A program made the position numbers and the translations under genes. From assembly GCA_963693285.1 (NCBI GenBank), contig OY848925.1, positions 4,380,932 through 4,444,931 of the forward strand: a DNA stretch of 64,000 bases. The letters are read 5' to 3'. Shown here piece by piece: positions 54,081 to 64,000 of this stretch; the first letter of the stretch is position 1, and each line of letters begins with the position of its first letter. This stretch comes from Xestospongia muta (Eukaryota > Porifera > Demospongiae > Haplosclerida > Petrosiidae). The notes under the pieces are model-generated. The model saw only the letters and a list, made by a program, of their open reading frames with translations. It had not been told where the DNA came from and made no database searches.

Positions 54081-55568
54081 CTCAAGTTTTCCAAAAAATA
54101 TCATAACTGCTGCAATCGAAAGAAAGGATACATTAGTTGTTCAACCAACAGGTAGTGGTAAACGTTTATGTTTCTTTTTCCACCTGTTTATCTAAACAAG
54201 ATGGCTATCATTGTGACTCCAACCATTAGCTTAATGCAAGATCAGGTGCATAAACTCAATGATATTCAAGTACCATCTGTATTTTTGGGATCTGCTCAGC
54301 TTGATAAACTGGCTGAAGTGCGTGCTTTGAACCCAGACAGTAAAGAACAGTTGATATTTGTCACTCCAGAGTGGATAACCAAGCCCAGTATTAAGATGAA
54401 GTTACATTCCCTTGCACACGCTGACAAATTGTCACTCAGTACAATTGATGAGGCACATTTGTAGACTGAATGGAATGACTTCCGAAATGCATTTAGTGAG
54501 CTACAGAGATTTAAGTCAGACTTTATAAATGTTCCAATTATGGCTCTGACAGCAACTGCTACAGAAAGTGTGGAGAATGACATTAAGTTACTCTTACGAA
54601 ATCCGGTAATCAGTAAATCTTCAGTAAATCGACCTAACATTACCCAAAAAGTTGAAGAATTAAGTAGTGATTCATCATAACCTGCTGCAGTTCAGTTTAC
54701 AAAAAAGGCAGCAGAGATTATAAATTCAATGCCATCTATTGTATCTACAGATTTTATAGCAGACATTGGACCAATTGTAAGTGCATTGCAAGAAGTTGGA
54801 GTAGATGTTGTAGGATATCATGGAGAGATGGATGCACCTTCTCGACATGAATCTTATGTCAAGTGGAAGTCAGGGAAGGTACAAACAATAGTAGCTACAA
54901 AAGCTTTTGGCATGGGGGTTGACAAACTAGACATTCGCCATGTTGTTTGGAATGAAGTCCCTGAAAGTTTGCTATCTTGGGCTCAAGAGTTAGGGCAAGC
55001 CAATAGAGATGGCCAGCAAGCATCTGCAACAATACTGTATCGTAAATCAGACATCTCCCATGCTAACTCATGGGTATTGAATAATTTAGCTAATGCAGAA
55101 AGGTGCAATCGAATTTTGACAGGATTTTCCAAGTCATGGCGGCATGTTAATGCCCATTTAGCAGGAGTTTGCCATAGAAAGCTCCTTTTAGCCATATTTG
55201 GTGAAGAAAGCAGTTCAGCAAATGCTAGTGGAGATTGTTGTGATGTATGTTCACCAACCAATAGGAATGACATTGACTTGAAGGATGAGTTGAATGTTTT
55301 ACTTAGTGCCTTATCTCAGCTTGGATGTAAAGGTGAAGTTAAAATTGCTGAATGGATCAGGGGATCAAATATTGCATGGACCAACACATATGACAAGACG
55401 TCTTTTTTGTACAGAAATCATAAAGGTAGAAGTATGCATTTCTGGAGGACATTCATTAAGCAATGTCATGTTCTTGGTTTGGTACAGCTGGAACTGAAGT
55501 CAATGATTAAAAGTAATGGTGCATATTCAGTAAATGGTGTTTACTATGGAACTGAAAAGGGAAATTAA
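54081..55568 (+). pseudogene. RecQ-like superfamily 2 helicase of the MULE
   Basis: Helicase motifs appear in order: Walker A QPTGSGK (near 54150), Ia TPTISLMQDQ, II DEAH (near 54450), III ALTATAT, IV-region GYHGEM, V ATKAFGMGVDK, VI QELGQANRDG, followed by a RecQ-type zinc/RQC region (AGVCHRK, CCDVC) to 55568. The frame shifts between Walker A and Ia (near 54170), and in-frame stops occur at 54462-54464 and 54678-54680. Motif VI departs from the usual QExGRAGRDG. RecQ proteins unwind DNA 3'-5'; a helicase carried by a DNA transposon could aid excision or repair (inference). The copy is inactive. Confidence 0.88.
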
Positions 55569-55859
55569 TAGCACTGAACCACTCCTTCTACCACAAGAAA
55601 ATAGTAGCACAAACAGGCAGTTGCACAACAATTCACACCAAAGCTCCTGTTCAAGTACAGATAATAATAAGTTAAAAAGAAAGTGACCAGGAAGCTTCTA
55701 TCAGAGCCTGAAAACTGGTTTAAACTTGAAAAAAAGCAGTTATCAGTTTCCTGGTATCCTCCCTTCTGCTTCATCACAACAATTATGGTATACTGAAAAT
55801 GTATTTAACCTTCAGCAGTCATGTGATGACCCTGATTTCATATACAAGGATATTTAACT

Positions 55860-56196
55860 CTCAAAAGGGCAGCTGAACAAAGATCGTCTAATTAATGTTA
55901 AAATAAGTGGAGAGAACAAGGAGATGTTTTTTCGATCTGCACCTTGTTTAGGTGTTAAAAATTGTCCTAAAGAGGAATGTACCCATGTTGTTGCTATCAG
56001 AGACAGAAGGAACTGTCCAAAGCATAACGTTCTGTTAATACGATCAAATGATTGTCCTGTTCAATTTCTATACATTCATCCAAAGGATAAGGATGATGGA
56101 AGACGTTGGATTGGAGGGTTAGTTCGTTGTCAAAAATCATCATCTGAAAATTTGCATAACCATAAAATAAATGCTCCAAGCAAAATGGCACAATGA
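55860..56196 (+). pseudogene. Zinc-finger (FLYWCH/WRKY-type-like) segment of the MULE
   Basis: An open stretch encodes a Cys/His-rich domain: CLGVKNCPKEECTHVV, CPKH, DCPVQFLYIHP, RRWIGG, CQK, then LHNHKINAPSKM. The final NHxxxAPSK pattern resembles the DNA-binding fingers that precede MULE transposase domains. A TGA follows at 56194-56196, but related coding continues after it to about 56330. Between 55569 and 55860 only broken frame is seen. Confidence 0.55.
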
Positions 56197-56289
56197 GTTA
56201 AAGAAAAAATTAGTAATGCCATATCTCTAAACCCATCACTGACTCCCTCTGAGATAGAGTGTGGAAAAGGACTAGGAATAACACTTCAA

Positions 56290-56510
56290 GGACTCATCTT
56301 TCATCAACATAATGTAATCTGGAATATAGTTTTTTCATTGACTAAGTATTGCAGAGTATAGCAAGTTAACAAGATGTATTCAGAACCCAAACAATATACT
56401 TGTACTTGTGTTTGAATTCACAAGAGTGGGTGGGGCTCTAACCACGTGGTAGGTAGCTATAGCTACTGCATATAGTTCTAGGTGTGGCAATATGAAGCAG
56501 CACATCTTAT
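56290..56510. repeat. Repeat copy inside the MULE, inverted copy at 59.73-59.96 kb
   Basis: About 56.29-56.51 kb matches the reverse complement of about 59.73-59.96 kb (for example 'gactaagtattgcagagtat', 'tgttcagaaccc'-like and 'ctaggtgtggca' blocks). It separates the zinc-finger and transposase pieces, so it probably inserted into the element or was copied from it. Confidence 0.6.
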
Positions 56511-56549
56511 TGACTAGTTTGATGCAGAATCAAAGGACTAAGATCAGCT

Positions 56550-56996
56550 GTGGGAAAGGATATGGCTGATAAACTTCTTAAAGGATGCAAAGTGCATTGG
56601 CAACATTCATGCCAGCGTGTTGCTGAAAAGGTATCATTATCACAACAGAGAGAAAAAGAGAAAGGATTGTTTTTAAAAATTTGTTCCAAAATTCAAGTAC
56701 TTAAGAGTTCTACCAGCATAATTGCTTGCTTTGAAACACTTTGCAATGTTCGAAAAGTAGTACAACTTCTTGAAGTACTTTGTGATTTTGAGGATGCCAA
56801 ATTTATTGATGAAAATTGCAATTGGTCAACTGCAAAAAACTGGGCTCAATGGTGGGCTAGATGTGATCACCTCAAGGTGCTTAGTAAATCTTTTTCAGTA
56901 ATGACAACTGACCAATGGCAAGCATGCCCTAGCACTAGCAGTACCAATGCTGTGGAAAGAAGGAAAGTGATTCACCGCAATGTCTCAAACTATTGA
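56550..56996 (+). pseudogene. MULE-type transposase C-terminal fragment
   Basis: An open frame of about 148 codons encodes GMADKLLKGCKVHW..SCQRV, a helical region, WAQWWARCDHLKVL and CPSTSSTNAVER. The LxKGCxVHW and PSTxNAVER segments are characteristic of the C-terminal part of MULE-family transposases in invertebrates, as I recall the family. The catalytic DDE core is not present in recognisable form; it was probably lost with the insertion at 56.29-56.51 kb. A broken continuation (IAAKKGVTLLYRS) follows to about 57.1 kb. Confidence 0.6.
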
Positions 56997-57179
56997 TGAT
57001 AAAAGTATATAAAATAGATAAACTTACTTGCTTAGCATATAGCTGCTAAAAAGGGAGTCACCTTATTGTATAGATCTAAAACAGTGTAAGCAATAAGAAC
57101 AGCTGCTGCCAATAAACAATCACAATGACTAGCGAAATCCATACCAGATAAAACTTGTCAGCATGGACCTCCAGATTGC

Positions 57180-57484
57180 GTTGACAACTTCCTGTCAGAT
57201 TCTTCCTCTAGAAAACGAGCTATTGACAGTTCTGAACATTCATCAAGCAGCAAACTACCGAAACGCATATGTGTAAGTGATGGTATTGTTGAATGTAATC
57301 CAAATGCTCATCCAGAAATTGTTGTAAAATGAAATTTGTTGATGAAAAAGAACAGGAACAATGGTATGAAGGAATAATATCCTCATATAATGTGATAACT
57401 GGCAAGTACTCTGTGTACTTCTCATATGACGGAGTTACAGAAGAGGCATCATATGATGATGAAGACATGGAAATTATTGACTGA
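57180..57484 (+). pseudogene. Tudor/agenet-like segment at the MULE 3' end
   Basis: A basic Ser-rich linker (57180-57331) ends in TGA. Overlapping it in another frame, ATG 57329 to TGA 57484 encodes 51 residues with the pattern EQWYEGIISSYN...GKYSVYFSYDG...EDMEII, like a single Tudor/agenet barrel. A one-base shift separates the two, so they were probably one C-terminal coding region. Confidence 0.5.
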
Positions 57485-57626
57485 TGATTAATTACTGATC
57501 TTATTAATATTCAATTCATTATAGTGTTAAAACAGTGTTGTGAACTGAATTCATTCATTTACTCAATCATATACACCATTAACTTTCCACCATGGTACTC
57601 TTGTTCAGTATTTTATAATGTGAAAA

Positions 57627-58026
57627 TTTTAAGTGAGTTCAAAGGTCAATGTTAAAATCTTCCTTCAGTTGAATGTATAGTTTTCACTTTATATGGGGTA
57701 ATTTTACACCACTTCCAGGTGAGGGTGGCAAGTAGTGTAAAATTGTGCCATAAAGTAGATATTAGTTTTACTGTGGGCGAAAGTTAAATGAGTAAACTCC
57801 TTAATTAGCCAATTGGTGTAAAAGTACCCCATAATAATACAAAGATAGAATACTTTACTGAGGAATTTTAAACTAAAACAGTAGTATAAACTTGGCCCTA
57901 GAGTAAAATCAAGGTTGTATTGGTTTAAAATTGTCCCATGATCTACTCCAGGTTGTGTTGGTGTAAAATCGTCCCATGAGTAACTCTAGGTGTAAAATCT
58001 TTTTTTACACTAACTTCTGCAAGACC
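57627..58026. repeat. MULE right terminal inverted repeat
   Basis: Reverse complement of 52659-53057 with scattered mismatches and small indels. Ends at 58026, directly before the 9-bp duplication ACAATGATC. Confidence 0.85.
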
Positions 58027-58230
58027 ACAATGATCATACCATCGTGCTCCTTTGTTATTGACAGAACAGTTAATAGTATAAATAATAATTCTTAGCTGTA
58101 AATTTTATTCCATTATGCCATTTCAAACTATATCCACCTACCAGTAGTTTGTACTTTGTGTCAGAGTCCCTACATTAAATATACAGAATAGTTAAGTTAT
58201 CTCTTATTACCACCACAATATTGATAGTAG
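58027..58230 (-). pseudogene. FReD exon-3 fragment split by the MULE
   Basis: Read on the - strand it encodes, with stops, the [12 protein letters not shown] region, then KWHNG, KFTA and an NCxV..KGA-WWY-like end at 58036, where the transposon begins. The remaining C-terminal piece is on the far side of the element at about 52.60-52.66 kb. It was already decayed, judging by the stops outside the insertion. Confidence 0.75.
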
Positions 58231-58401
58231 AAACAGACAATGAATTTTGTGGAGTCTTAGCCAAAACTCTTCATCCTAAAACTACAATTGATATGAAGTG
58301 CAAAACTATATTATTAAAAGTAATCAATTTACCAAAGATAAAATGATTATAAACTTATTAAATTTTGTGACAAACCAGTAATTGTTGAATAATTGAAACT
58401 A

Positions 58402-59215
58402 TTAATTGTTGTGCTTAACTTTCATCTCTGTAACTTTCAAAGAGTAGTAATAGCCTAGCCAACTTGCCCAGTTCACACCATCAGCATAGGAAGTATGAGA
58501 ACCACTTAAGTATGGACCATTTAAATTAAATTAGAACTATGACAATTGCTATACCACCATCCTCCTTTGAACTTTATAGCACAATTACTATCATAAATAT
58601 CATTGTCATGATCTTTTGTTGTGAACTTCATTCCATTTTGCTGTGTCAAACTATCTCCAGCATCTCCAATATATCTGCCTATTAGTAGTTTGTACTTTGT
58701 GTCAGAATCCCTTACATCAAATATAGAATATTTAGCATATGTCTTATTACCACTAAAATCTTGAAGATCAACATGTAGAGTGGAATTGCTGGAAGTGAGA
58801 CGATGAGTTTTGTTAAGACCTAGCCAAAACTCTCCGTCAAGATCCCCAAATCCTTTAAGGTAATCCTTCCAGTCACAATAGAAATCTACAGTACTATCCA
58901 TTCTCCTTTGGAAGACAATCCAGCCACCACCATCAGTTTCCATGTCACAATACACCTAAAAGACAACATTGTAAATTACTTAATTATAACTGAAGTACCT
59001 TAAAAGCAGGTAGATGATCAGGTTTGATAGTATATATACCACTACATCTATGACCTTGCTCATAGTGATCCTGACAGTCGTGAGATACTTTACAACCTGA
59101 CAACAGCAAGAAATTTAGGTATTATCATTATATATAATTACCATTATTGCTTGATGTAGCATTACAGGATGAGATTATAGTTGTGTGACACACAAAGAAT
59201 GCCAAGCACAGTGCA
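58402..59215 (-). pseudogene. FReD pseudogene in reverse orientation
   Basis: Three exons on the - strand: about 59215-59141 (ALCLAFFVCHTTIISSC signal-like segment, start codon not found), 59096-58999 (DCQDHYEQGHRCSG) and 58955-58402. Exon 3 reads in frame from the DMETDGGGW signature through NCAIKFKGGWWYSNCH, then a 5-base duplication near 58527-58532 shifts the frame after SSNL. Other oddities are IVFQ for TVFQ and a Thr in LGLNKTHRL. With no ATG and one frameshift it is probably dead but quite young. Confidence 0.85.
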
Positions 59216-60231
59216 ACACCTATAAATGATAGTGACTTTGATTTTTAATAACTGACAAGAAAGTAACTGACCACTTTTAATAAAAGGCTGCAGAAATGAT
59301 GACTGTTTCTTGAAATGTTCATTTACTTGTAGTTGGTTTTGAAAAGGTTGAAAACCATCACTATAATTATAGATAATATTATCAATTACAAAGCTATAGA
59401 GTAGAATGCTCACATCATGAAATGTTCTAGGAGTTGACCTAGTTTGTGTCACCCAACTTTACAAAAGTGACAGGAGATTAGGGTTGAAGCTTTGTTATTT
59501 ATCAGAGAGTGTAAAACTGATAAATAACTCTCTATTTACTCAATTTGAGTAGATAGACACTCCCTATATTAATGCAATGCCATAATTCCAGACTGTGACT
59601 TTCCATCATAATTCTATACACTATATATAGCTAGTAAAATATACGTCAATCAGTCTAGGTTATAATTACAGTCTATGTAAGAGTACTTACCCTTCTTCTG
59701 CCATTTTTTCTGTTGACTTTATCCTCCTACAATATGTGGAATGTGCTGCTTCACACTGCCACACCTAGAACTACATGCAGTAACTACCTTCCATGTGGTT
59801 GAACCCCACTCACTTTTGTGAATTCAAACACAAGTACAAGTATATTGTTTGGGTTCTGAATACATCTTGTTAACTTGCTATACTCTGCAATACTTAGTCA
59901 ATGAAAAAACTATATTCCAGATTATGTTATGTTGATAAAAGATGAGTTTGGTAAGAATACAAGAAGAGAGGATTGCTCAGAATGTACAATAACTCATTAA
60001 TCAAAGCAATATTTTTCTTAAATGAAATATCTAACTAGTTTTTGTACGAAATTTAAAGTGATAAAGTCATCAACAGTCAATCATCAACAAATCTTTACAA
60101 TGTATGCTGTATAAAAGGTAAAGAGAGAGCTAACAATGTTTTAACAGTTGCCGAAGGTGAAACACCTTGAGCATGTAACAGAGACACAATATCAGTAGTA
60201 GTAGTACCTAGTGAAGTATGGAGTACATTAC
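59216..60231. other. Spacer with scattered duplicated pieces, no gene
   Basis: About 59.73-59.96 kb is the inverted partner of 56.29-56.51 kb. At about 59691-59705 on the - strand, ATGGCAGAAGAAGG followed by GTAAGT resembles the NRAMP first coding exon (MAEEG plus donor). No following NRAMP exons are downstream, so I treat it as a fragment. The open frame at 59162-59452 (-) overlaps the FReD pseudogene out of frame. Confidence 0.5.
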
Positions 60232-60446
60232 AGGAATAAGTGCGTCCTTGGAAAGGAGCTCAAAGCAACTATTGCATTTATGAATACAATAAAGGCCTCC
60301 ATCTTCTATACTGGAAGTCTGTAGCTCATTATTTAGTGTTATTAAATAATTATTGTTTTAATTGATGCTTACAACAATAGACACTTACAAAGAAGAGAAC
60401 AATTCCAATTTATAACAGAAGACCTAGACTAGCTAGTACATGTTGG
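60232..60446 (-). pseudogene. NRAMP fragment (exon 18 and adjacent intron)
   Basis: Matches about 34.61-34.83 kb and 45.41-45.62 kb. It has the intron sequence ('gaaaggagctcaaagcaact'), the donor (cacttac, near 60388) and most of the exon coding [19 protein letters not shown], ending abruptly at 60446. The junction leads straight into the unit shared with 52.41 kb. It is a stray piece left by rearrangement. Confidence 0.8.
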
Positions 60447-60926
60447 ACTTCATTAAAGTAATACAAAACCATATAGATAATGTAGAGGAGATTGAAGATC
60501 TGATATAACTTGAGTGTTTATTGTAATCTCTAACATATCCAAACTATACATATTGTTACATACAACAAAGAAATATGTGTCTATCAAATTAACAAAGATA
60601 CATACAAAATATTTACAATATAATATAGTTTGATTTAAATTTCAAGTAGTTACATTTTTTTCCAAACAGAACCAATCAAGTGTAGAGTATTTAAAATGCA
60701 AATCATATGACAACGATCATTCTGTCTGTCGTACTCCTTTGTTATTGACAGAACAGTTAATACTATAAACATAGTTATCACAATCTTTAGCTATAAATTT
60801 CATTCCATTATGCCATTTCAAACTATATCCACCTACCAGTAGTTTGTACTTTGTGTCAGAGTCCCTATATTAAATATAGAATAGTTAATTAAGCTATCTC
60901 TTATTACCACCACAATATTTTAAGAT
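60447..60926 (-). pseudogene. Paralogous empty-site copy of the FReD fragment
   Basis: Corresponds to 52.41-52.66 kb joined to 58.03-58.23 kb without the MULE. On the - strand it carries a decayed FReD exon-3 segment ([12 protein letters not shown] region at about 60830-60875, NCSVNNKG region near 60740). ACAACGATC at about 60711-60719 is the equivalent of the MULE target ACAATGATC. The copy is itself cut at 60926 by the LTR retrotransposon. Confidence 0.75.
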
Positions 60927-61064
60927 TGTTGTATTTGTATGTTGAATATGCATTATAGTTGTGTGCATGTGATGTATTGTATAAATAGTGTTGTATTTCT
61001 GTTTACAGTCAGTCTTAGTATTTTGTCATTTCGTTATTATAAAGCTGTTTTGGAGAACACAACA
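60927..61064 (+). repeat. 5' LTR of a Ty3/Gypsy retrotransposon
   Basis: Begins TGTTGTATTT and ends GAACACAACA, the TG..CA form with a short inverted TGTTGT/ACAACA end. It lies just before gag coding sequence on the same strand. The 3' LTR is outside the window, so the length (138 bp) rests on end structure only. Confidence 0.6.
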
Positions 61065-61099
61065 TTTGTGAGGGATATTTCAAGTCCGTAAGAACAGAG

Positions 61100-62165
61100 A
61101 TGAACTCGCTCATTGGGAAGCTAGTAGATTTTGACCCAGCTGTCGAAACTTGGGAACAGTATGCCGAAAGGCTGCAACACTTCTTTGACGCGAACGAGAT
61201 TCAAGACGATTCGCGCAAAAGGTCAATTTTATTGTCAGTATAGACGCCAAGGAATTACAAGTTACTTCGCAGTCTACTAAGTCCGGAGCAGCCAAAGGAC
61301 AAGTCGTTTGCATAGATTGTTGAGGTGTTACAAAAGCACCACACACCTTCACCTTCTGAAATAGTACAAAGATTTAAATTTCATAGTAGAAGCAGGAAGG
61401 AAAGAGAATTGATTGCTTCTTTCTTACGTAGCGGAGTTGAGATCGTTAGCTGAATTCGAACATTGCAACTTCCGGGATACCCTAAGTACTATGTTGCGGG
61501 ATCGACTGGTTTGTGGCGTAAATATGGATACTGTACAGAAGAGGCTGTTGGCAGAGTTGAGATTAACATTTGAAGATGCACAGAAGATAACCACGAGTAC
61601 GGAAGCAGCTACGGCAGGAGCGAAAGAACTCATGCGAGAGACTCAAGAACGTTTTGCAGTGCACAGGGTAGGAATTCCTAGGACTGCAGCGTCAAATTGT
61701 TACCGTTGTGGAGGTACGGATCACAGGTCAGACAGTTGTAGATTTAAAAGGGTGATTTGTAGAAACTGTGGGAAGCTAGGCCACATCCAAAGGGTGTAAA
61801 TCCACTTGTCAGGAGCAGTCTGGCCACTCCTTTGTTTTAACCTGTAAAAACTGTGGTAAGACAGGACACTCACAAAGGTATTGTAGAACCAGATCAAAGC
61901 TTAGGCAAAGTAAACCACAAGTGGTTAGAAGCCTTACAAAAGAAGACACCACATTAGAAGAGTACCAACTGAACAACATGCATGAACAAGGAGCGCAACC
62001 ACTGAAGATACAATTGGTGATTAATAAGAAAGACTTAGAAATGGAACTAGACACTGGATCAGCTGTTAAGTTTAGTTTCACAACAAACCTTCAATCGACT
62101 ATGGCCAAAGATGCCTTTAGAAGCATCAGATGTCGTCCTCAAGACATATTCAGGAGAGCAAATTA
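61100..62165 (+). pseudogene. Broken Gypsy gag and protease region
   Basis: Gag starts at ATG 61100 (ETWEQYAERLQHFF motif). A TAG at 61241 interrupts it, and further stops and frameshifts occur around 61310 and 61420. Three CCHC zinc knuckles follow (CYRCGGTDHRSDSC near 61700; CRNCGKLGH; CKNCGKTGH near 61850), the second ending in a stop near 61797. The aspartic protease active-site motif DTGSA is near 62050. Such a gag packages element RNA; this copy cannot produce it intact. Confidence 0.85.
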
Positions 62166-62184
62166 AAACTGTAGGAAAGCCAAA

Positions 62185-64000
62185 GTGACAGTTTGTTACA
62201 AAACTCAGAGCTGGGATACAGATTTGTTAGTCGTACAAGGAGATAGTCTAAGTCTGCTGGGACAGGATTGGATACAACTACTACACCTAGATTGGCAGAC
62301 AGTGCATTTGGTGGAAAATGACAAATTGAAGACCTTGTTAAGTAAGTATAGCTCCGTGTTCCAGGAAGGTTTAGGTTTACTAAAAGGTTTCAAAGCCAAG
62401 ATTTATGTGGAACAAGATGCAAGACCAAAATACTTTAAAGCTCATTCAGTCCCTTATTCACTAAAAGCAAAGATTGAGGATCAGTTAGACAAATTAGTAA
62501 AAGAAGGAGTCATAGAGCCGGTACAGCATGCTGAATGGGCTGCACCCATAATACCAATTATTAAATCTGATAATACTGTTTGTATTTGTGGAGACTTTAA
62601 GGTGACGATAAATTCAGTATCAAAGTTGGACAGATATCCCATCCCAAAGATTGAAGACTTGCTTGCTACACTGTCAGGAGGCACAAGTTATACAAGTTGG
62701 ATCTAAAACAAGCATATCAGCAATTGGAATTGGATGTGGAGAGTAGGCAGTTTGTGGTAATAAATACGCACAAAGGGTTATTTCGTTACAATCGCCTTCC
62801 ATAAGGTATCTCATCAGCACCAGGAATTTTCCACCGAACAATGGATAATTTAATGCAGGGCATTCCAGGAGTTGTAGTGTATATTGACAATGTTTTGATT
62901 TCTGGTCCCACTATTGACGAGCACCTTAAATCGTTAGAAGTTTTAAAGCGTATGAAGGAGGCAGGTCTGAAGCTACATCAAGACAAATGTTCATTTGTGA
63001 GTCCTTCAGTCACATATTTGGGGTATAAAATAGATGCGGAGGGACTTCACCCTTTGCCGGAGAAAATTGAAGCAATTGTGGAAGCTCCTAGTCCAACTAA
63101 TGTCACACGACTCAAGTCCTACTTGGGATTACGAAGTTATTACAGTAGATTTCTACCTAACCTCACTTTTACATTATCTCCCTTGTACAGGTTACTAAGA
63201 CGGAATGTTAAATGGAAATGGACCAGTAAAGAAGAACTAGCATTTGCATTATCAAAAAAAATTGTTGACCTCCTCGGAAGTACTCACACATTTTGACCCG
63301 AATTTACCTATAGTTCTGTCATGTGATGCATCTGCATATGGTATAGGAGCAGTTTTAGCCCACAGATTACCCAATGGATCTGAAAGGCCAGTTGGCTATG
63401 TGTCTAGAACTTTGGCACCATCTGAAGCAAATTATTTACAAATTGAAAAAGAAGGTTTAGCTTGTATATTTGGAGTCAAGAAGTTTCATGCTTATTTGTA
63501 TGGACATCATTTCACCCTGTACACAGACCATTTACCTCCAAAAAGCTTATTTAAGGAACATACCAATATCCCTGTACAAGCCTCAGGACAAATACAACGA
63601 TGGTCATTGTTATTAGCTTCATATGAGTACACCATTGCATATCAACCAACATAAAAGCATGGTAATGCTGATGTCATGAGTCGTTTGCCTCTTAAAGACA
63701 TACCAGTAGATGTACCAGTCCTTCAGGAACTTGTGTTATTGATGGAAACCCTGCAGAATTCACTGATCACAGACAAAGATATTCGTGAGTGGACCAAAAA
63801 AGATCCATTACTTTCTATAGTTTATCATCATATTCAATTTGGGTGGCCATGTCAGGTTAGTTCCGAATTACAACCTTTTTGCAGAAATCAGAAAGAACTA
63901 TCTTCTATTAATGGATGTATTCTCAGAGGTTCAAGAGTGTTGGTACCTGAACCAGGTCAACAAGCGTTATTAAAACAACTTCATGAAGGTAACCCAGGTA
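62185..64000 (+). pseudogene. Broken Gypsy pol (RT, RNase H, start of integrase), cut by window end
   Basis: Reverse transcriptase is recognisable from EDQLDKLVKEGVIEP (near 62480) through LDRYPIPKIEDLL. A stop comes at about 62704-62706, then LKQAYQQLELD and a stop near the RLPxG motif. The catalytic box reads YIDN instead of YIDD (near 62885). After a frameshift at about 63250-63300, RNase H (VLSCDASAYGIGAVL, YTDHLPPKSL) follows, with a stop near 63652 before the linker to integrase (NADVMSRLP). The order RT-RNase H-integrase is that of Ty3/Gypsy. At least four lesions plus the altered active site make it inactive. Confidence 0.88.

Larger units (their letters stand above)
52659..58026. mobile_element. 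Degraded Mutator-like (MULE) transposon, 5.37 kb
   Basis: Long terminal inverted repeats (about 52659-53057 and 57627-58026, roughly 400 bp) begin GGTCCTACAG on the left and GGTCTTGCAG on the complementary right end. A perfect 9-bp direct repeat ACAATGATC flanks the element (52650-52658 and 58027-58035), the duplication length typical of Mutator elements. The interior holds, in + orientation, ubiquitin-like, B-box-like, RecQ-like helicase, zinc-finger, transposase-like and Tudor-like coding pieces, most with stops or frameshifts. The site without the element survives in a paralogous copy near 60712-60720 (ACAACGATC). Confidence 0.87.

Noticed and set aside
54296..55273. Antisense frames of 96-114 codons across the helicase
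   Set aside because: Shadows of the RecQ-like coding sequence; no domain on that strand.
59691..59705. A fourth NRAMP gene starting here (MAEEG plus donor)
   Set aside because: No further NRAMP exons follow downstream on the - strand; the only other NRAMP piece (exon 18, 60.4 kb) lies on the wrong side.

Overview
This is nuclear DNA from an animal. Protein-coding genes are split by many very short introns (often 38-65 bp, GT...AG), the base composition is strongly AT-rich, dinucleotide repeats are common, and the proteins are metazoan types: secreted CCP/sushi and fibrinogen-related (FReD) proteins, an NRAMP metal transporter and the CDK-activating-kinase assembly factor MAT1. Compact introns plus tandem FReD and CCP families suggest an early-branching invertebrate, perhaps a demosponge such as Amphimedon. 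That assignment is inference only.

Region 1 (1-4.8 kb, + strand): the 3' end of a secreted protein made of at least eight CCP domains, one per phase-1 exon, then an intact FReD gene, then a truncated duplicate of the last CCP exons.

Region 2 (4.8-24.4 kb, + strand): a tandem FReD array. Each gene has three exons (signal peptide; first Cys pair; body of the fibrinogen domain) and most have a TATA element about 35-65 bp upstream of the ATG. Five copies are intact from the first FReD onward through 20.2 kb at the array's 9.3, 13.3, 15.4, 17.4 and 19.4 kb positions. Two more are complete but carry premature stops, and several are decayed fragments. The copies near 15.4, 17.4 and 19.4 kb sit on an almost identical unit of about 1,985 bp that also carries a perfect 54-bp-arm hairpin.

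Region 3 (24.3-52.3 kb): a triplicated block of about 8-9.5 kb. Each block has a 19-exon NRAMP (SLC11) gene on the - strand, head-to-head with MNAT1 on the + strand. All three NRAMP copies keep every exon length and splice site (566 or 546 aa). Only the first MNAT1 is intact (310 aa). The other two share a lost start codon and have lost most internal exons. The second block carries a nested transposon insertion of about 3.6 kb in the short divergent promoter. It contains a hAT-like TIR element and a 2-kb palindromic element with TTAA flanks.

Region 4 (52.3-60.9 kb): a degraded 5.37-kb Mutator-like transposon with about 400-bp TIRs and a perfect 9-bp target duplication has split a reverse-strand FReD pseudogene. 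Its remains include ubiquitin-like, B-box-like, RecQ-like helicase, zinc-finger, transposase and Tudor-like segments. Beyond it lie a second reverse FReD pseudogene, an NRAMP exon-18 fragment and a paralogous copy of the insertion site that lacks the transposon.

Region 5 (60.9-64.0 kb): a broken Ty3/Gypsy LTR retrotransposon that runs off the window.

The host genes share an innate-immunity theme (lectin-like FReDs, complement-type CCPs, NRAMP). The region looks like a birth-and-death gene cluster shaped by unequal crossing-over, gene conversion and transposons.
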